A stretch of DNA of 64,000 bases from Leptospira fluminis (GTDB lineage: Bacteria; Spirochaetota; Leptospiria; Leptospirales; Leptospiraceae). The position numbers were made by a program, and so were the translations under genes. The stretch covers positions 1 to 64,000 of the forward strand of contig NZ_RQEV01000011.1 of NCBI RefSeq assembly GCF_004771275.1, given 5' to 3'. A model generated the notes under the pieces. It was not told where the DNA came from. It did not search any database and saw only the letters and a list, made by a program, of their open reading frames with translations. Shown here piece by piece: positions 1 through 8,300 of this stretch (positions are counted from its first letter, which is position 1; each line of letters begins with the position of its first letter).

Positions 1-50
1 TCGAAGGAATCAAAACCGAGGAAAACGACGAACCAATTTTAGAAAATTAG
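1..50 (+). CDS. 3' end of an unidentified gene (partial)
   Basis: From base 3 an open plus-strand frame runs to a TAG at 48-50 and encodes an acidic, polar tail ending in PILEN. The gene would enter from the left edge and converge on the minus-strand gene ending at 47. Only 15 codons are visible, so this rests on plausible codon content and the tight convergent layout. Confidence 0.35.
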   Translation, partial: EGIKTEENDEPILEN

Positions 51-352
51 GAAATTTCTTTCTGAAGAAATGTCAAGCGAATACTATCACTGTACAAAAA
101 ATCCAATAGTTGGTTTATATTTCTTTCACCAATCGTCAAATAGTATCCACTTTCTTCCTCGTCAGTATACTCTCGATCATCTCTATCCAGATCATCAAAT
201 GGAACAAAAGCATCAGGATACTTTTCTAATAACTTCTCATAACCACTTTTACGATTCATATAAAAATAGGTCGAAAGACCGACCAATACGATCGCAGAGC
301 AAATCCCCGCTATCGCCCCAAGGCGAATTTTCGATTTATTCAGATTTTCCAA
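47..352 (-). CDS. Small single-pass membrane protein, hypothetical
   Basis: This 101-residue protein is not recognised. It has a short basic N-terminus, one hydrophobic segment at about residues 10-32, and an acidic, Asp/Glu-rich tail that would lie outside the cytoplasmic membrane. Its start overlaps the end of the upstream secreted protein gene (336-1001) by 17 bases, so the two are probably translated together. That coupling makes it an accessory member of the candidate immunity operon left of the IS element. The sequence is visibly AT-rich compared with the genes right of 17 kb. Confidence 0.6.
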   Translation of the reverse strand: MENLNKSKIRLGAIAGICSAIVLVGLSTYFYMNRKSGYEKLLEKYPDAFVPFDDLDRDDREYTDEEESGYYLTIGERNINQLLDFLYSDSIRLTFLQKEIS

Positions 353-1001
353 TGGAAAACTTATCTGTACAGAATTTCTTCAACGAAAGATCGTTTACGG
401 CCAATATTTCAAGCTTCGCAACATAATAAAAACCTTCCGTTGGTTTGTAGTTTAAGTCAATGGTCACATCCGAATCAGAATCTAAAGTGACTTCGAAGGA
501 TTTCTTCTCTTTCACCTTGCTCGTAACTTTCGGTACCATTGCATTTATTAAATTAAATGAGCCTTCAAAAAGAGTTATCTTAGCCTTAGTAACATTCGCA
601 GCTTTAAATTTATCTCCTTTTTCATTCTTACAAGAATTCTGAAACTTTATGATGTATTTATCATCTGACTTTGATTCTTTCATATCAAGAAAATCAAACT
701 TATTCACCAAGAGAATATATTCGCCAAGACCTCCGCTATTTCCAATTGACCATTTAGTATTTGAAGGAGGCCCATATATGTAGTCTAAAGTTTTTGGATC
801 CATTCCTTTGATAACTTTAGCTTTCGCATTAAAAATTAGCTTTTCATCAGACTTTGAGGCAGCATAAATACCATGCCCATTGTCGCCTGGTGTAAATAAA
901 CTGCTAAAATGGGTTTTCACCTCCTTGTCAATGTCAATGGCAAATATTGAATTCTGAAAAAGAGTCAAAATTAAGAAATTTAGCAAAAGCGTACGTTTCA
1001 T
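336..1001 (-). CDS. Secreted protein, candidate immunity protein of the orphan toxin cassette
   Basis: The 221-residue product starts with a clear signal peptide (basic MKR, hydrophobic core to about residue 21, small residues before cleavage). The mature part carries a W...GLGEY...II.F...N motif series that resembles the NADase-type glycan-binding (discoidin-like) domain common in Leptospira secreted proteins; this is a by-eye match. It lies just left of an IS3 element that separates it from the HINT-toxin fragment at 2310-3449. In the intact pair at 4513-13717 an exported protein also directly follows the toxin, so by analogy this is the orphan cassette's immunity gene. That role is inference. 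The coding sequence is AT-rich relative to the core genome. Confidence 0.6.
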   Translation of the reverse strand: MKRTLLLNFLILTLFQNSIFAIDIDKEVKTHFSSLFTPGDNGHGIYAASKSDEKLIFNAKAKVIKGMDPKTLDYIYGPPSNTKWSIGNSGGLGEYILLVNKFDFLDMKESKSDDKYIIKFQNSCKNEKGDKFKAANVTKAKITLFEGSFNLINAMVPKVTSKVKEKKSFEVTLDSDSDVTIDLNYKPTEGFYYVAKLEILAVNDLSLKKFCTDKFSIGKSE

Positions 1002-1102
1002 TTCTTTCGAACCACCGTGTTATAATTTCCCATACCAAGTAAATACTCTCCATATTTATAACGAACCAACTTATAGCCTAGTGACGTTTTAGCGGACACA
1101 TT

Positions 1103-1945
1103 TTAAGCCACTTGTTCTTCAAATTCCACGGGACTTACATAGCCTATGAAGGAATGTAGCCTCTGTCGATTATAATAAACTTCTATATAATCAAAAAGAG
1201 TTACTTTAGCATCCTCTAATTTGTAAAAGTAATTATACTGAATCTCTCTCTTTAGGGTACTAAAAAACGATTCAGAGACTGCATTATCCCAACAGTTGGC
1301 CTTCCGACTATTACTCCTCCTGATTTTATTTGCAATAAGGAACTTCCGAGTTTCTTCCGAACAATAATTGGATCCTCTATCCGAATGAAAGATGAGTCCC
1401 TTTGGTGGGTTCCGAAGCTCAATCCCTTTCATGAGGGCAGACTTAACTAACTGAGAATCATTGCGAAGTCCCAAGGACCAGCCCACTACTTTCCGAGAGT
1501 AGAGGTCCAAAACCACACAAAGATAAAGCCAACCAAGAGATGATGGAAGATACGTTACATCCGAAACCCAAACTTCATTCTTCGAGGATCGTTTAAATCC
1601 TCTCCCAACTAAATCCGGGGCAATACGACCGGTGTGTCTTGAATCTGTTGTGAATGGCCTAAATCTTTTCTCTTGTTTTCCTTTGATTTTGCAAAGTTTC
1701 ATCACTTTACGAACAGATCGGGCTCCATAACATGGATACAATTTCTTTGACTCTCGAAACAATCTGAGAAAACCATAATTCTCGCAATGCCTCTTCCAAG
1801 TCTCATAGAGGAATTTTACAAACTCCGGATCGTACTTATCTAATTCATTCTTTCTCCTCTTCAGATATTCATAGAATCTGGATCGAGATACATTAAATAA
1901 TCTGGCCATGCTTTTTACGGAAAACAAACCTCGGTACGTCTCCAT
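1103..1945 (-). CDS. IS3-family transposase OrfB (DDE catalytic subunit)
   Basis: This 280-residue protein carries the IS3/retroviral integrase core. The acidic triad reads Asp129 (VSDVTYL), Asp189 (HSDRGSNY) and Glu225 (within WDNAVSESFF), with 35 residues between the last two, which is the DDE(35) spacing. An N-terminal helical region resembles the HTH_21 segment of OrfB proteins. The frame continues upstream of the ATG to meet the slippery site in orfA, so the functional transposase is probably an OrfAB fusion made by -1 frameshifting and OrfB alone may be a minor product. No truncation or stop is seen. Confidence 0.93.
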   Translation of the reverse strand: METYRGLFSVKSMARLFNVSRSRFYEYLKRRKNELDKYDPEFVKFLYETWKRHCENYGFLRLFRESKKLYPCYGARSVRKVMKLCKIKGKQEKRFRPFTTDSRHTGRIAPDLVGRGFKRSSKNEVWVSDVTYLPSSLGWLYLCVVLDLYSRKVVGWSLGLRNDSQLVKSALMKGIELRNPPKGLIFHSDRGSNYCSEETRKFLIANKIRRSNSRKANCWDNAVSESFFSTLKREIQYNYFYKLEDAKVTLFDYIEVYYNRQRLHSFIGYVSPVEFEEQVA

Positions 1946-1950
1946 AAACT

Positions 1951-2253
1951 CTAATCGAGATTTTGTTCCTTCGAAAGCATGGCTGAATACTTTTTTAAAA
2001 TCGCATTCTCCTCTTTGAGCCGGTGAATCTCTTTTCTAAGTTTCCGCAGCTCTTCGCTTTCTTTGATCTGCTTATCTGTCGGAGGGTTTTGTTCTTCTTC
2101 TGATTTCTTCACGTAAGCCGCCTTCCATTGTCGCAATACAAAATAGCTGATCCCCAACGACTTCGCTACTTCTTTTATCGTGAAGGATCCCGTTAAGGCC
2201 CTTTTTACTGCCTGTTCTTTAAACTCCGAAGAGTATTTGCCTTGTCTGCTCAT
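1951..2253 (-). CDS. IS3-family transposase OrfA (helix-turn-helix, leucine zipper)
   Basis: OrfA is 100 residues. Its N-terminus has the IS3 HTH_8 pattern (YSSEFKEQAVKRAL, then TIKEVAKSLGIS and LRQW), which recognises the element's ends. The C-terminal half is a heptad-patterned helix (LRKLRKEIHRLKEENAIL) that mediates dimerisation in this family. It reads in the zero frame, with orfB in the -1 frame. Its start lies 51 bp inside the right IS end, leaving room for the promoter and inverted repeat. Confidence 0.93.
   Translation of the reverse strand: MSRQGKYSSEFKEQAVKRALTGSFTIKEVAKSLGISYFVLRQWKAAYVKKSEEEQNPPTDKQIKESEELRKLRKEIHRLKEENAILKKYSAMLSKEQNLD
1990..1996 (-). promoter_or_regulatory. 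Programmed -1 frameshift heptamer A AAA AAG
   Basis: On the minus strand orfA reads TTA AAA AAG, which places A AAA AAG in exactly the phase needed for tandem slippage. After a -1 shift the frame stays open through about 16 codons into the orfB ATG at 1945, giving a continuous OrfAB. The motif is visible; use of it is inferred from IS3-family behaviour. Confidence 0.8.
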
Positions 2254-2309
2254 CGTTTTACCTTTACCTCTTTTTCAGCAAAAAAGGTGTCCGGGTTTAC
2301 GTCACTAGG

Positions 2310-3449
2310 CTAGGGCTTCCCTGATTCCGTATAGCTCAGCTTTGTTTTACCTGAACCGTCTTTCACTAAATCGTATCCCCTCTCCTTTGCAAATTGATTC
2401 GTATAATCTGTATGGAATTTTATTGATTCAGAGTTGTTCTTATCAAATACAGGGAGATTTCCGGCAAAGTCTACGTTTCCTTTCCAATTGAAGTTCTGAT
2501 CATAAACCTTTGTATTTTTATAATATTCCCCTTCTTTCTGAACCTGAACCGCTTCCAGTTTGCCTCCACTACCTTCACGGAAGGTTAGTGTATCAGGTTT
2601 GCCATATTGGTTCTCTTTCGAAAAGAAACCGAATTGCTTTTCTTGTATTACCTTACCGCTTTTATTCTTAACTTCGGGAGAGATTTCCTGTCTTTGCCAT
2701 ACTTTACCTTCGTATGTAAACGAATCTCTTTCGAAAAGTTTGTTCATCTTTTCTTTAGCGCTCAAATCATTATTCGTAAGTATTTCCCGAATCGTCTTAT
2801 CATAGTTATGTACCAGCACTTTCGACTTCGTTACAAAATAGCTGTGATTCCCTTCCACCTCTATATTGTACACCTTCTCCGGTCTACGGATCTCCTCCAC
2901 CTTGCGGATCCCAATCGTACCCGCATACGTCTCGGACCAAGAGGGAGTCGCAACACTTGCTTGCCCGCCAAGGGAAGCCAAAGAAGCACCTACGACAACT
3001 CTTCTGCCTCTCTCCTCCAAAATCACACTGTTTTGGATACTCGCCAACGTCACAGAACGGTCCTCCGAACTTAGATCCTTCACTTGGGTCCAACCGGAGC
3101 CTTTCACATAAAAGGGGTGGTTCCAAGTCGTCTCTACTACTGTTCCGTTGTGATATGTAATTTTATGAACGAGCGGTACGTCATGGACATACGTCTCTGT
3201 TACTCTTTGGAAGGACAATTGTCCTGTTTTCTCATTGTGTGATAGTACTAAATCACCTACGTTGATCTCCTCGATCCCTTTATAACCTTCTTTCGTGTAT
3301 ACCAGTGTTCCGGCTACAAAGCAAGTATCGAACTCGAACGACTTACTTCCCGTGCTCCTCGCTCCTCCCACGTCGGATACCCCAAGTGCTAAAAGTGCAT
3401 CCGATTTCACTCTGTAATCCCCTGTATTCCTTTTGGCCGCGCCCCTCAT
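2310..3449 (-). CDS. Orphan HINT-toxin cassette (displaced polymorphic-toxin C-terminus)
   Basis: This 379-residue ORF has no signal peptide or stalk. From residue 13 it duplicates the HINT module of the giant protein at 5363-13717 at roughly 92% identity by eye. The HINT starts at Cys43 (DTCFVAG), has the inner histidine (ETTWNHPFY) and ends at VHNY (216). The 163-residue tail begins with a segment related to the start of the main protein's tail, sharing YGKP and spaced aromatics, then diverges. The start codon has no good Shine-Dalgarno, and residues 1-12 look like random sequence fused to the module. It is therefore probably a silent donor cassette rather than an expressed gene. The stop is 5 bp from the IS element, so the tail may be truncated. 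The activity of the tail is unknown. Confidence 0.75.
   Translation of the reverse strand: MRGAAKRNTGDYRVKSDALLALGVSDVGGARSTGSKSFEFDTCFVAGTLVYTKEGYKGIEEINVGDLVLSHNEKTGQLSFQRVTETYVHDVPLVHKITYHNGTVVETTWNHPFYVKGSGWTQVKDLSSEDRSVTLASIQNSVILEERGRRVVVGASLASLGGQASVATPSWSETYAGTIGIRKVEEIRRPEKVYNIEVEGNHSYFVTKSKVLVHNYDKTIREILTNNDLSAKEKMNKLFERDSFTYEGKVWQRQEISPEVKNKSGKVIQEKQFGFFSKENQYGKPDTLTFREGSGGKLEAVQVQKEGEYYKNTKVYDQNFNWKGNVDFAGNLPVFDKNNSESIKFHTDYTNQFAKERGYDLVKDGSGKTKLSYTESGKP
2802..3413 (-). repeat. Direct repeat copy 1 of the HINT module
   Basis: This stretch is a near-identical direct repeat of 6803-7417, with one codon fewer in the segment before the last HINT strands. It begins at the codon for RVKSDALL and ends at the VHNY cleavage motif. 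Homology drops sharply outside it at the DNA level. About 610 bp is long enough for homologous recombination between the copies. Confidence 0.9.
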
Positions 3450-3914
3450 GTTTTCTTCTACTAGAGCACCCTTATATCAATAGCTTCGGGTCAGGCTCTC
3501 CGCTTCGGTCAAGTTATTGCAACATTCAATCTTTGTCGCCAATTGCATACTCCCCACTCAATAACTTGACCCCGCGTCGATCCTTCGCGGGCTCGAGCCA
3601 CAAGAACTTTATCCTTTCTGAATCGATCACCCTTCTACATCAGAGCGTAGTTATCAAAGTGCGATATCCCAATCCAGCATCCTTCACAACGCCGGTGTGA
3701 CAGAGATCTGTAAATAAACAGTACATTCGCGATGGTCACGTTATCCTCGTTTTTACCTGCATAGTGGCATTTCAATAAACGGCAAAGATGGATCAAAAAT
3801 TGATAAAAAGCATCCAAAATTCCCTCAAAAACCGGGATTCTCGTCGATTTTCCTCGACACTGTGTCCAAACGATGTTCCCTTGGACTTATACAGAAAGGA
3901 GTATTCTTACTACG
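3450..3914. other. Gene-free spacer with inverted repeats between orphan cassette and lipoprotein gene
   Basis: No convincing gene is visible here on either strand; the short ORFs lack family signatures. It contains a perfect 13-bp inverted repeat, 3507-3519 (GGTCAAGTTATTG) against 3559-3571, separated by 39 bp. Immediately beside it is a GC-rich hairpin, CCCGCG at 3571-3576 pairing with CGCGGG at 3586-3591. The spacer could be the scar of an earlier mobile or recombination event at the head of the orphan cassette. The last 25 bp hold the ribosome-binding site of the gene at 3915. Confidence 0.5.
3507..3571. repeat. 13-bp perfect inverted repeat around a 39-bp loop
   Basis: The arms are 3507-3519 and 3559-3571 and pair without mismatch. 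There is no T-run, so it is not a standard terminator. It lies about 60 bp upstream of the orphan toxin cassette start. Its role is unknown. Confidence 0.6.
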
Positions 3915-4433
3915 ATGAAAAATTGGAAAGCGGCCCCCACTCTAATCCTATTGGCCACGATCGCTATGTTGAGTCTCGGATCCTGCAAGAAAAGCAGCAG
4001 CAATAGCAATGATCTCACTACGGACTACCTGCTCTATATTTCAGGGCAGTGTGCTGTTACCCTCGGGGGTTCAACTAAATACGTTCCCCCTCAAACTCTA
4101 AAAAAGGGGCAGACTGGTACCGCGTCCTTTATTGCAGCAACCGCTTCGGTATACATTAGTGCGGTTACGATTGTGGTGTCTGTAAGTGATCAAGTTACTG
4201 TTACAATACCTGCAGGGAGCAGCACAATGACTTATACTGGATATTTAGGCGCTTGCCCAATAAATACGAATAACGGAACAATTACCACATCGACGCAATT
4301 CACAGGCGGTACTGGAGGGGGCTTAAATGGAACGGCTACCGCCACTTATACCACAGCAGTTGCTGGGACATACACGGTTTACTTCAGTGGTGCCCCAATT
4401 ACAAACCCTGCGATTACAGTCGGGATTCAGTAA
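3915..4433 (+). CDS. Putative lipoprotein, Thr/Gly-rich
   Basis: The 172-residue protein is not assigned to a family. It starts with MKNWK, a hydrophobic core and the lipobox LSLGSC followed by KK and a Ser/Asn linker, so it should be a lipidated envelope protein. The rest is a low-complexity beta-type sequence rich in Thr, Gly, Ala and Val, which suggests a small all-beta domain. The start is set by AGAAAGGAG ending 13 bp upstream; the longer in-frame start would put the signal peptide too far in. It is the only plus-strand gene in the toxin island and lies between the two minus-strand toxin-immunity units, so a link to them is unproven. Confidence 0.7.
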   Translation: MKNWKAAPTLILLATIAMLSLGSCKKSSSNSNDLTTDYLLYISGQCAVTLGGSTKYVPPQTLKKGQTGTASFIAATASVYISAVTIVVSVSDQVTVTIPAGSSTMTYTGYLGACPINTNNGTITTSTQFTGGTGGGLNGTATATYTTAVAGTYTVYFSGAPITNPAITVGIQ

Positions 4434-4444
4434 CATAGTAACCG

Positions 4445-4482
4445 AATCTTCATCCTCACAATGTTCTGGGGGGATGAAGATT
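4445..4482. terminator. Hairpin between convergent genes, possible bidirectional terminator
   Basis: AATCTTCATCC at 4445-4455 pairs perfectly with GGATGAAGATT at 4472-4482 around a 16-base loop. It lies between the lipoprotein gene ending at 4433 and the minus-strand gene ending at 4513. No long T-run follows on either strand, so termination is plausible but not certain. Confidence 0.5.
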
Positions 4483-4512
4483 GAAAGGCTTGCAGTTCTT
4501 AGGAGATTACTT

Positions 4513-5361
4513 TTATTTCGGAACATATTGGAATTTATCCGGAGTATTGAAATTACCTATGTCACCTATGCAGGTAATATCCTTATATATGGAGCCTTCG
4601 TAAACGCTATTGACCTCAATTCCAGCAAGAATGAGTACTACGCTCTTTCCACTTTTCGTCTCATAGATATCTTCATACATTTCTTCAAAATTTTTAATGT
4701 CGATTCTTTGGTAACCAACGCGATCTGACAAGGTAACCTTTTGTCTCTGATACAATGCCGGATCGGTAAATTGTTTATCTGATACCTGAGATGCACCATA
4801 TTGAGCCGTTACTAAATAATAAATTGTAATATCTTTAGGCCTATTATACTTTAAGTAATTCGCTGCCGAGTTCTGTTTGCCAGGCAAAATATAAAAATAA
4901 TTAAATTTATCGTCTCCGCTCTTGATTGCAATGTATGATAAAATTATCTCGCCGACACCCTTGTTTTTATCTGTACAATAAGCCCTGTCATGTTGTTCAT
5001 ATAGACCATCATAAAGCGCGTTTTCACAAGTTTTCCAAAGCCACTCATTATACTTATCTATATTTTTTTCGGAAGGCTTAGACTTCAGCAAATCTGCTGC
5101 CGCCTTTCCTTTTGGACGTAAATGAGACGTCGCCAAACCCAGACCATCCGACCAGCGACCATACTTTAATTTCCCTCTCAATGACTGAAATATAAAATCT
5201 CCCTGAAGAGTATCTTCGTCCTTCATTTTCGAAAGCCTGTACAAGCTCTCATTATCTTTTGCAGTAATACAATCGGAACCAAAACGAAGTTCCTCTTGAC
5301 CTTCCAACTGCAAGAAGGACATAAAAATAATGAGCAATAAAATATATTTAAAATTTTTCAT
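4513..5361 (-). CDS. Secreted candidate immunity protein for the papain-fold toxin
   Basis: This 282-residue protein has a typical signal peptide (MKNFK, then a Leu/Ile core to about residue 22). Its ATG lies one base after the TAA of the giant toxin, so the two are translationally coupled. The mature part shows a pattern resembling the Leptospira NADase-type glycan-binding (discoidin-like) domain: ATSHL near the start, a Cys-containing segment before GVGE, and NRPKDITIYYL. The position, directly downstream of a polymorphic toxin and coupled to it, is that of an immunity gene, and its AT-rich composition fits frequent exchange. Export suggests protection in the periplasm or at the surface. 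The immunity role is inferred from position. A longer upstream start would overlap the toxin by 168 bases and is unlikely. Confidence 0.65.
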   Translation of the reverse strand: MKNFKYILLLIIFMSFLQLEGQEELRFGSDCITAKDNESLYRLSKMKDEDTLQGDFIFQSLRGKLKYGRWSDGLGLATSHLRPKGKAAADLLKSKPSEKNIDKYNEWLWKTCENALYDGLYEQHDRAYCTDKNKGVGEIILSYIAIKSGDDKFNYFYILPGKQNSAANYLKYNRPKDITIYYLVTAQYGASQVSDKQFTDPALYQRQKVTLSDRVGYQRIDIKNFEEMYEDIYETKSGKSVVLILAGIEVNSVYEGSIYKDITCIGDIGNFNTPDKFQYVPK

Positions 5362-5362
5362 A

Positions 5363-8300
5363 TTATTGATTACCACCCGTAAACCAATGCCATATTTTAG
5401 AAGCTCCTCCACCAATGTCTCCGAACCAATTACTGTTTCGCTTTCTAAATCCTTTTGAAGGTGTTTGAGATTTATCTGGTAGACCATCTGGCTGGCCGTC
5501 ATCCTTAGTAATAGAATATGCGCCTCCACTTGGAGCCAAATCGGCTATTGTAGGATCATCCGCTGGGTAGAAAACCAACCGACCATCTTGGCCGCCTTTC
5601 TCTTTTGAGTAATGCTTTGTTAAATCCCCCCAAGAATCATTGACCATATATCCGCGTTTGCCAGGCGGACCGTCCACAAATCCCACGATCTCTATCCAGT
5701 GACCCATCGCCTTTTTTCCTTGTGATTTGCGGTAGCTTGCGTCTAAATCTCCAGGAACATTTACCGTCTTTCCATTCTCAATCTGGTTCTTTACCCAATC
5801 GTACAGTTGACTTTGATTAGTTCCCTCTTTATTCTCCTTATATTCATAAATATCGTTTTCTTTAACAGTTAAGCCGAATTCCTTCAGCATTACCTTTGCA
5901 TCCTTAGCTGTTAAATTTGAAGTTCTCTTTCCTTGCTCCGCTGCCTTATAACCTATCTTTCTCGCAAGCTCCCCAGTCGGAATGTCCGCAAATCGTTCAT
6001 TTGTCGAATATGAAGCTACGTAACAGATACTCTCGTCCAGTAGATGGCCTCCGTCCTTACCTATTGCAGCATTCGCATCTCTCTTATAAGCCTCCCGCTG
6101 CTTCGGATCACGTAAATCATACTCTATGATCATCTTCGGTTTTCCTTTCTCCGAATAATCTCCCCGAGTCTCCCTCTGCGTCCTCGCAACGTCCCCCATC
6201 AATAGTTTACCTATAAGTGGTTCCTTTGGATTTCCAGTAGGAATTTGAATCTCGACTGATTTGCGCCCCGTAGCTGTTTCGGAAAACTTTGCTTCCCCGG
6301 TTACAGGATCTCTTACGATCGCTACTTTAGGTTTTCCGTCATCGTATTTACCACCCTTAGCTCCCCTCTCTCCTAATACGTTCGTAGCATACGTCATGGC
6401 CGACGCATCATCCGTCTTAAACCCTGCTACTGACTGTTTCAATACATCCAGGTTCGTGCTCGATGCCTCATACCATTTACCTTCATGATACTGTCTCTGC
6501 AGGATTTTCAGTTCGCCGTTCTCTTTATGGAATATCAATTCTTCAGGCTTTCCATACGGGTTCGACTTTGTACTAAAACTTACGTAGTCCTTGGAGTTAC
6601 CTGAAGTTTTCTCCCACTTCGAACCGCCGTAATTAAATTCTTCTATTTTACCAAGTGCTCTAAGCTTGTCCGCAATGGTAGCTTTTGATTTCTCATAGAT
6701 AGGACTACCCGATTTATCGTAACCGGCAATTCCTCCCATCAGCTTGGAATTGTCTTCCGTCAGGATCCCTTTTCCATCCAAAATATCTTGAATCTGTTGG
6801 GTATAGTTATGCACCAACACTCTCGACTTCGTTACAAAATAGCTGTGGTTCCCCTCAACCTCTATGTTGTACACCTTCTCCGGTCTACGGATCTCCTCCA
6901 CCTTGCGTATACCAATGGTGCCCGCATACGTCTCAGACCAAGACGGAGCCACGGTGTTGCTCGCTTGCCCGCCAAGGGAAGCCAAAGAAGCACCAATTGC
7001 AACTCCCTGATTTCTCCCTTCTAAAATCACACTGTTCTGGATACTCGCCAACGTCACGGAACGGTCCTCCGGACTTAGATCCTTTACTTGCGTCCAACCG
7101 GAACCCTTCACATAAAATGGGTGGTTCCAGGTAGTCTCTACGACTATTCCGTTGTGATATGTGATCTTATGAACGAGCGGTACGTCATGGATATACGTCT
7201 CTGTTACCCTTTGGAAAGATAACTGTCCCGTCTTTTCGTTGTGAGACAAGACCCAGTCCCCTACTTGGATCTTCTCTATTCCTTTATAACCTTCTTTTGT
7301 GTATACGAGTGTCCCGGCTACAAAGCATGTATCGAACTCGAAGGACTTACTTCCCGTGCTTCTCGCTCCGCCCACGTCGGATACCCCAAGTGCTAAAAGT
7401 GCATCCGATTTCACTCTACTCCAAAGAGATTCTAAGGTACCTTCTGCGGAAGCTCCTTTATTAACTGAAATATCAACTCCATATTTCTCTTGGATCGACT
7501 TTGCGGACTCTCCTAATATATTCTCCCAACCCTTCTGACCAACCTTCTCGATCATGTCCGATTTGTATTTGTCATACATCGCAAGCACTTCTTCTCCATG
7601 ACCCTCTGCGACCATCTTCTGGACCGTCGATTCCTGGATCACACCACGCTCGGACAATACGTGGCCGATTGCTTCTGCTGTAGGTTTGATTGACTCTTGT
7701 CTGTTCTCCCCGGCATGCTCCTGGATCAGGTTCGTACTCAATTCGTTGATGAAATTATCGTTCCCCTGGACCTTATAACGATGTGTATTCGTGTCGAAGT
7801 CCATCGTGGCAACATTCGTTCCCCGGAACTGTCCGCTGACGTCAAAGTTTCCGCTGTTTGAAAAGTTGATCGTCGCCCCGTTCGTGCCGATCTTACGATT
7901 GCCTGATTCGTAGTTATAAAAGGCCCCTACGCTCGCTTGGCCGTCTTTACTTGCGGACATTGCCAGCCCATAATGGTTCCCCCCCTTCGAATATACATCA
8001 TAACCTCCGTTCAACGTGTAGTTACCGCTTCCTGCATTGTAGTCTATCCCCACAAAGCTACCTTTTGGCAAAAGACCTCCGGCATAGTTCACGTTCACGT
8101 CCACACCGCTCCCGGGCGCAAAGCTGGCACCCACCGTCACATCTCCTACGGAAAAGCCGGCTCCTCCTCCCCAGCCTCCCTTCTGTTCGTCCTCTCCCAT
8201 CAAGAGATCCGCGTTTCTATGCGAGGTCCAAGTCACAAACCCGGTATACGGGATCTTACCCGCCATCGTTACCGACGAGATCATTCCGTTCAAAAACCCG

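Larger units (their letters stand above)
1082..2304 (-). mobile_element. IS3-family insertion sequence, complete
   Basis: The 1223-bp element begins TGACGT and ends ACGTCA. Its terminal inverted repeats are imperfect: the ends share TGACGT, then CGGACAC, then a T-rich stretch. Both sides are flanked by CTAG (1078-1081 and 2305-2308), a 4-bp target duplication consistent with recent transposition. It carries overlapping orfA and orfB in the IS3 arrangement with a frameshift heptamer. It inserted just after the stop of the orphan HINT toxin, between that toxin and the secreted gene at 336-1001. Both reading frames are open, so the copy may still be active. Confidence 0.92.

Noticed and set aside
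3507..3571. Possible integron attC-like site
   Set aside because: The inverted repeat lacks the RYYYAAC/GTTRRRY core bases and spacer structure of attC.
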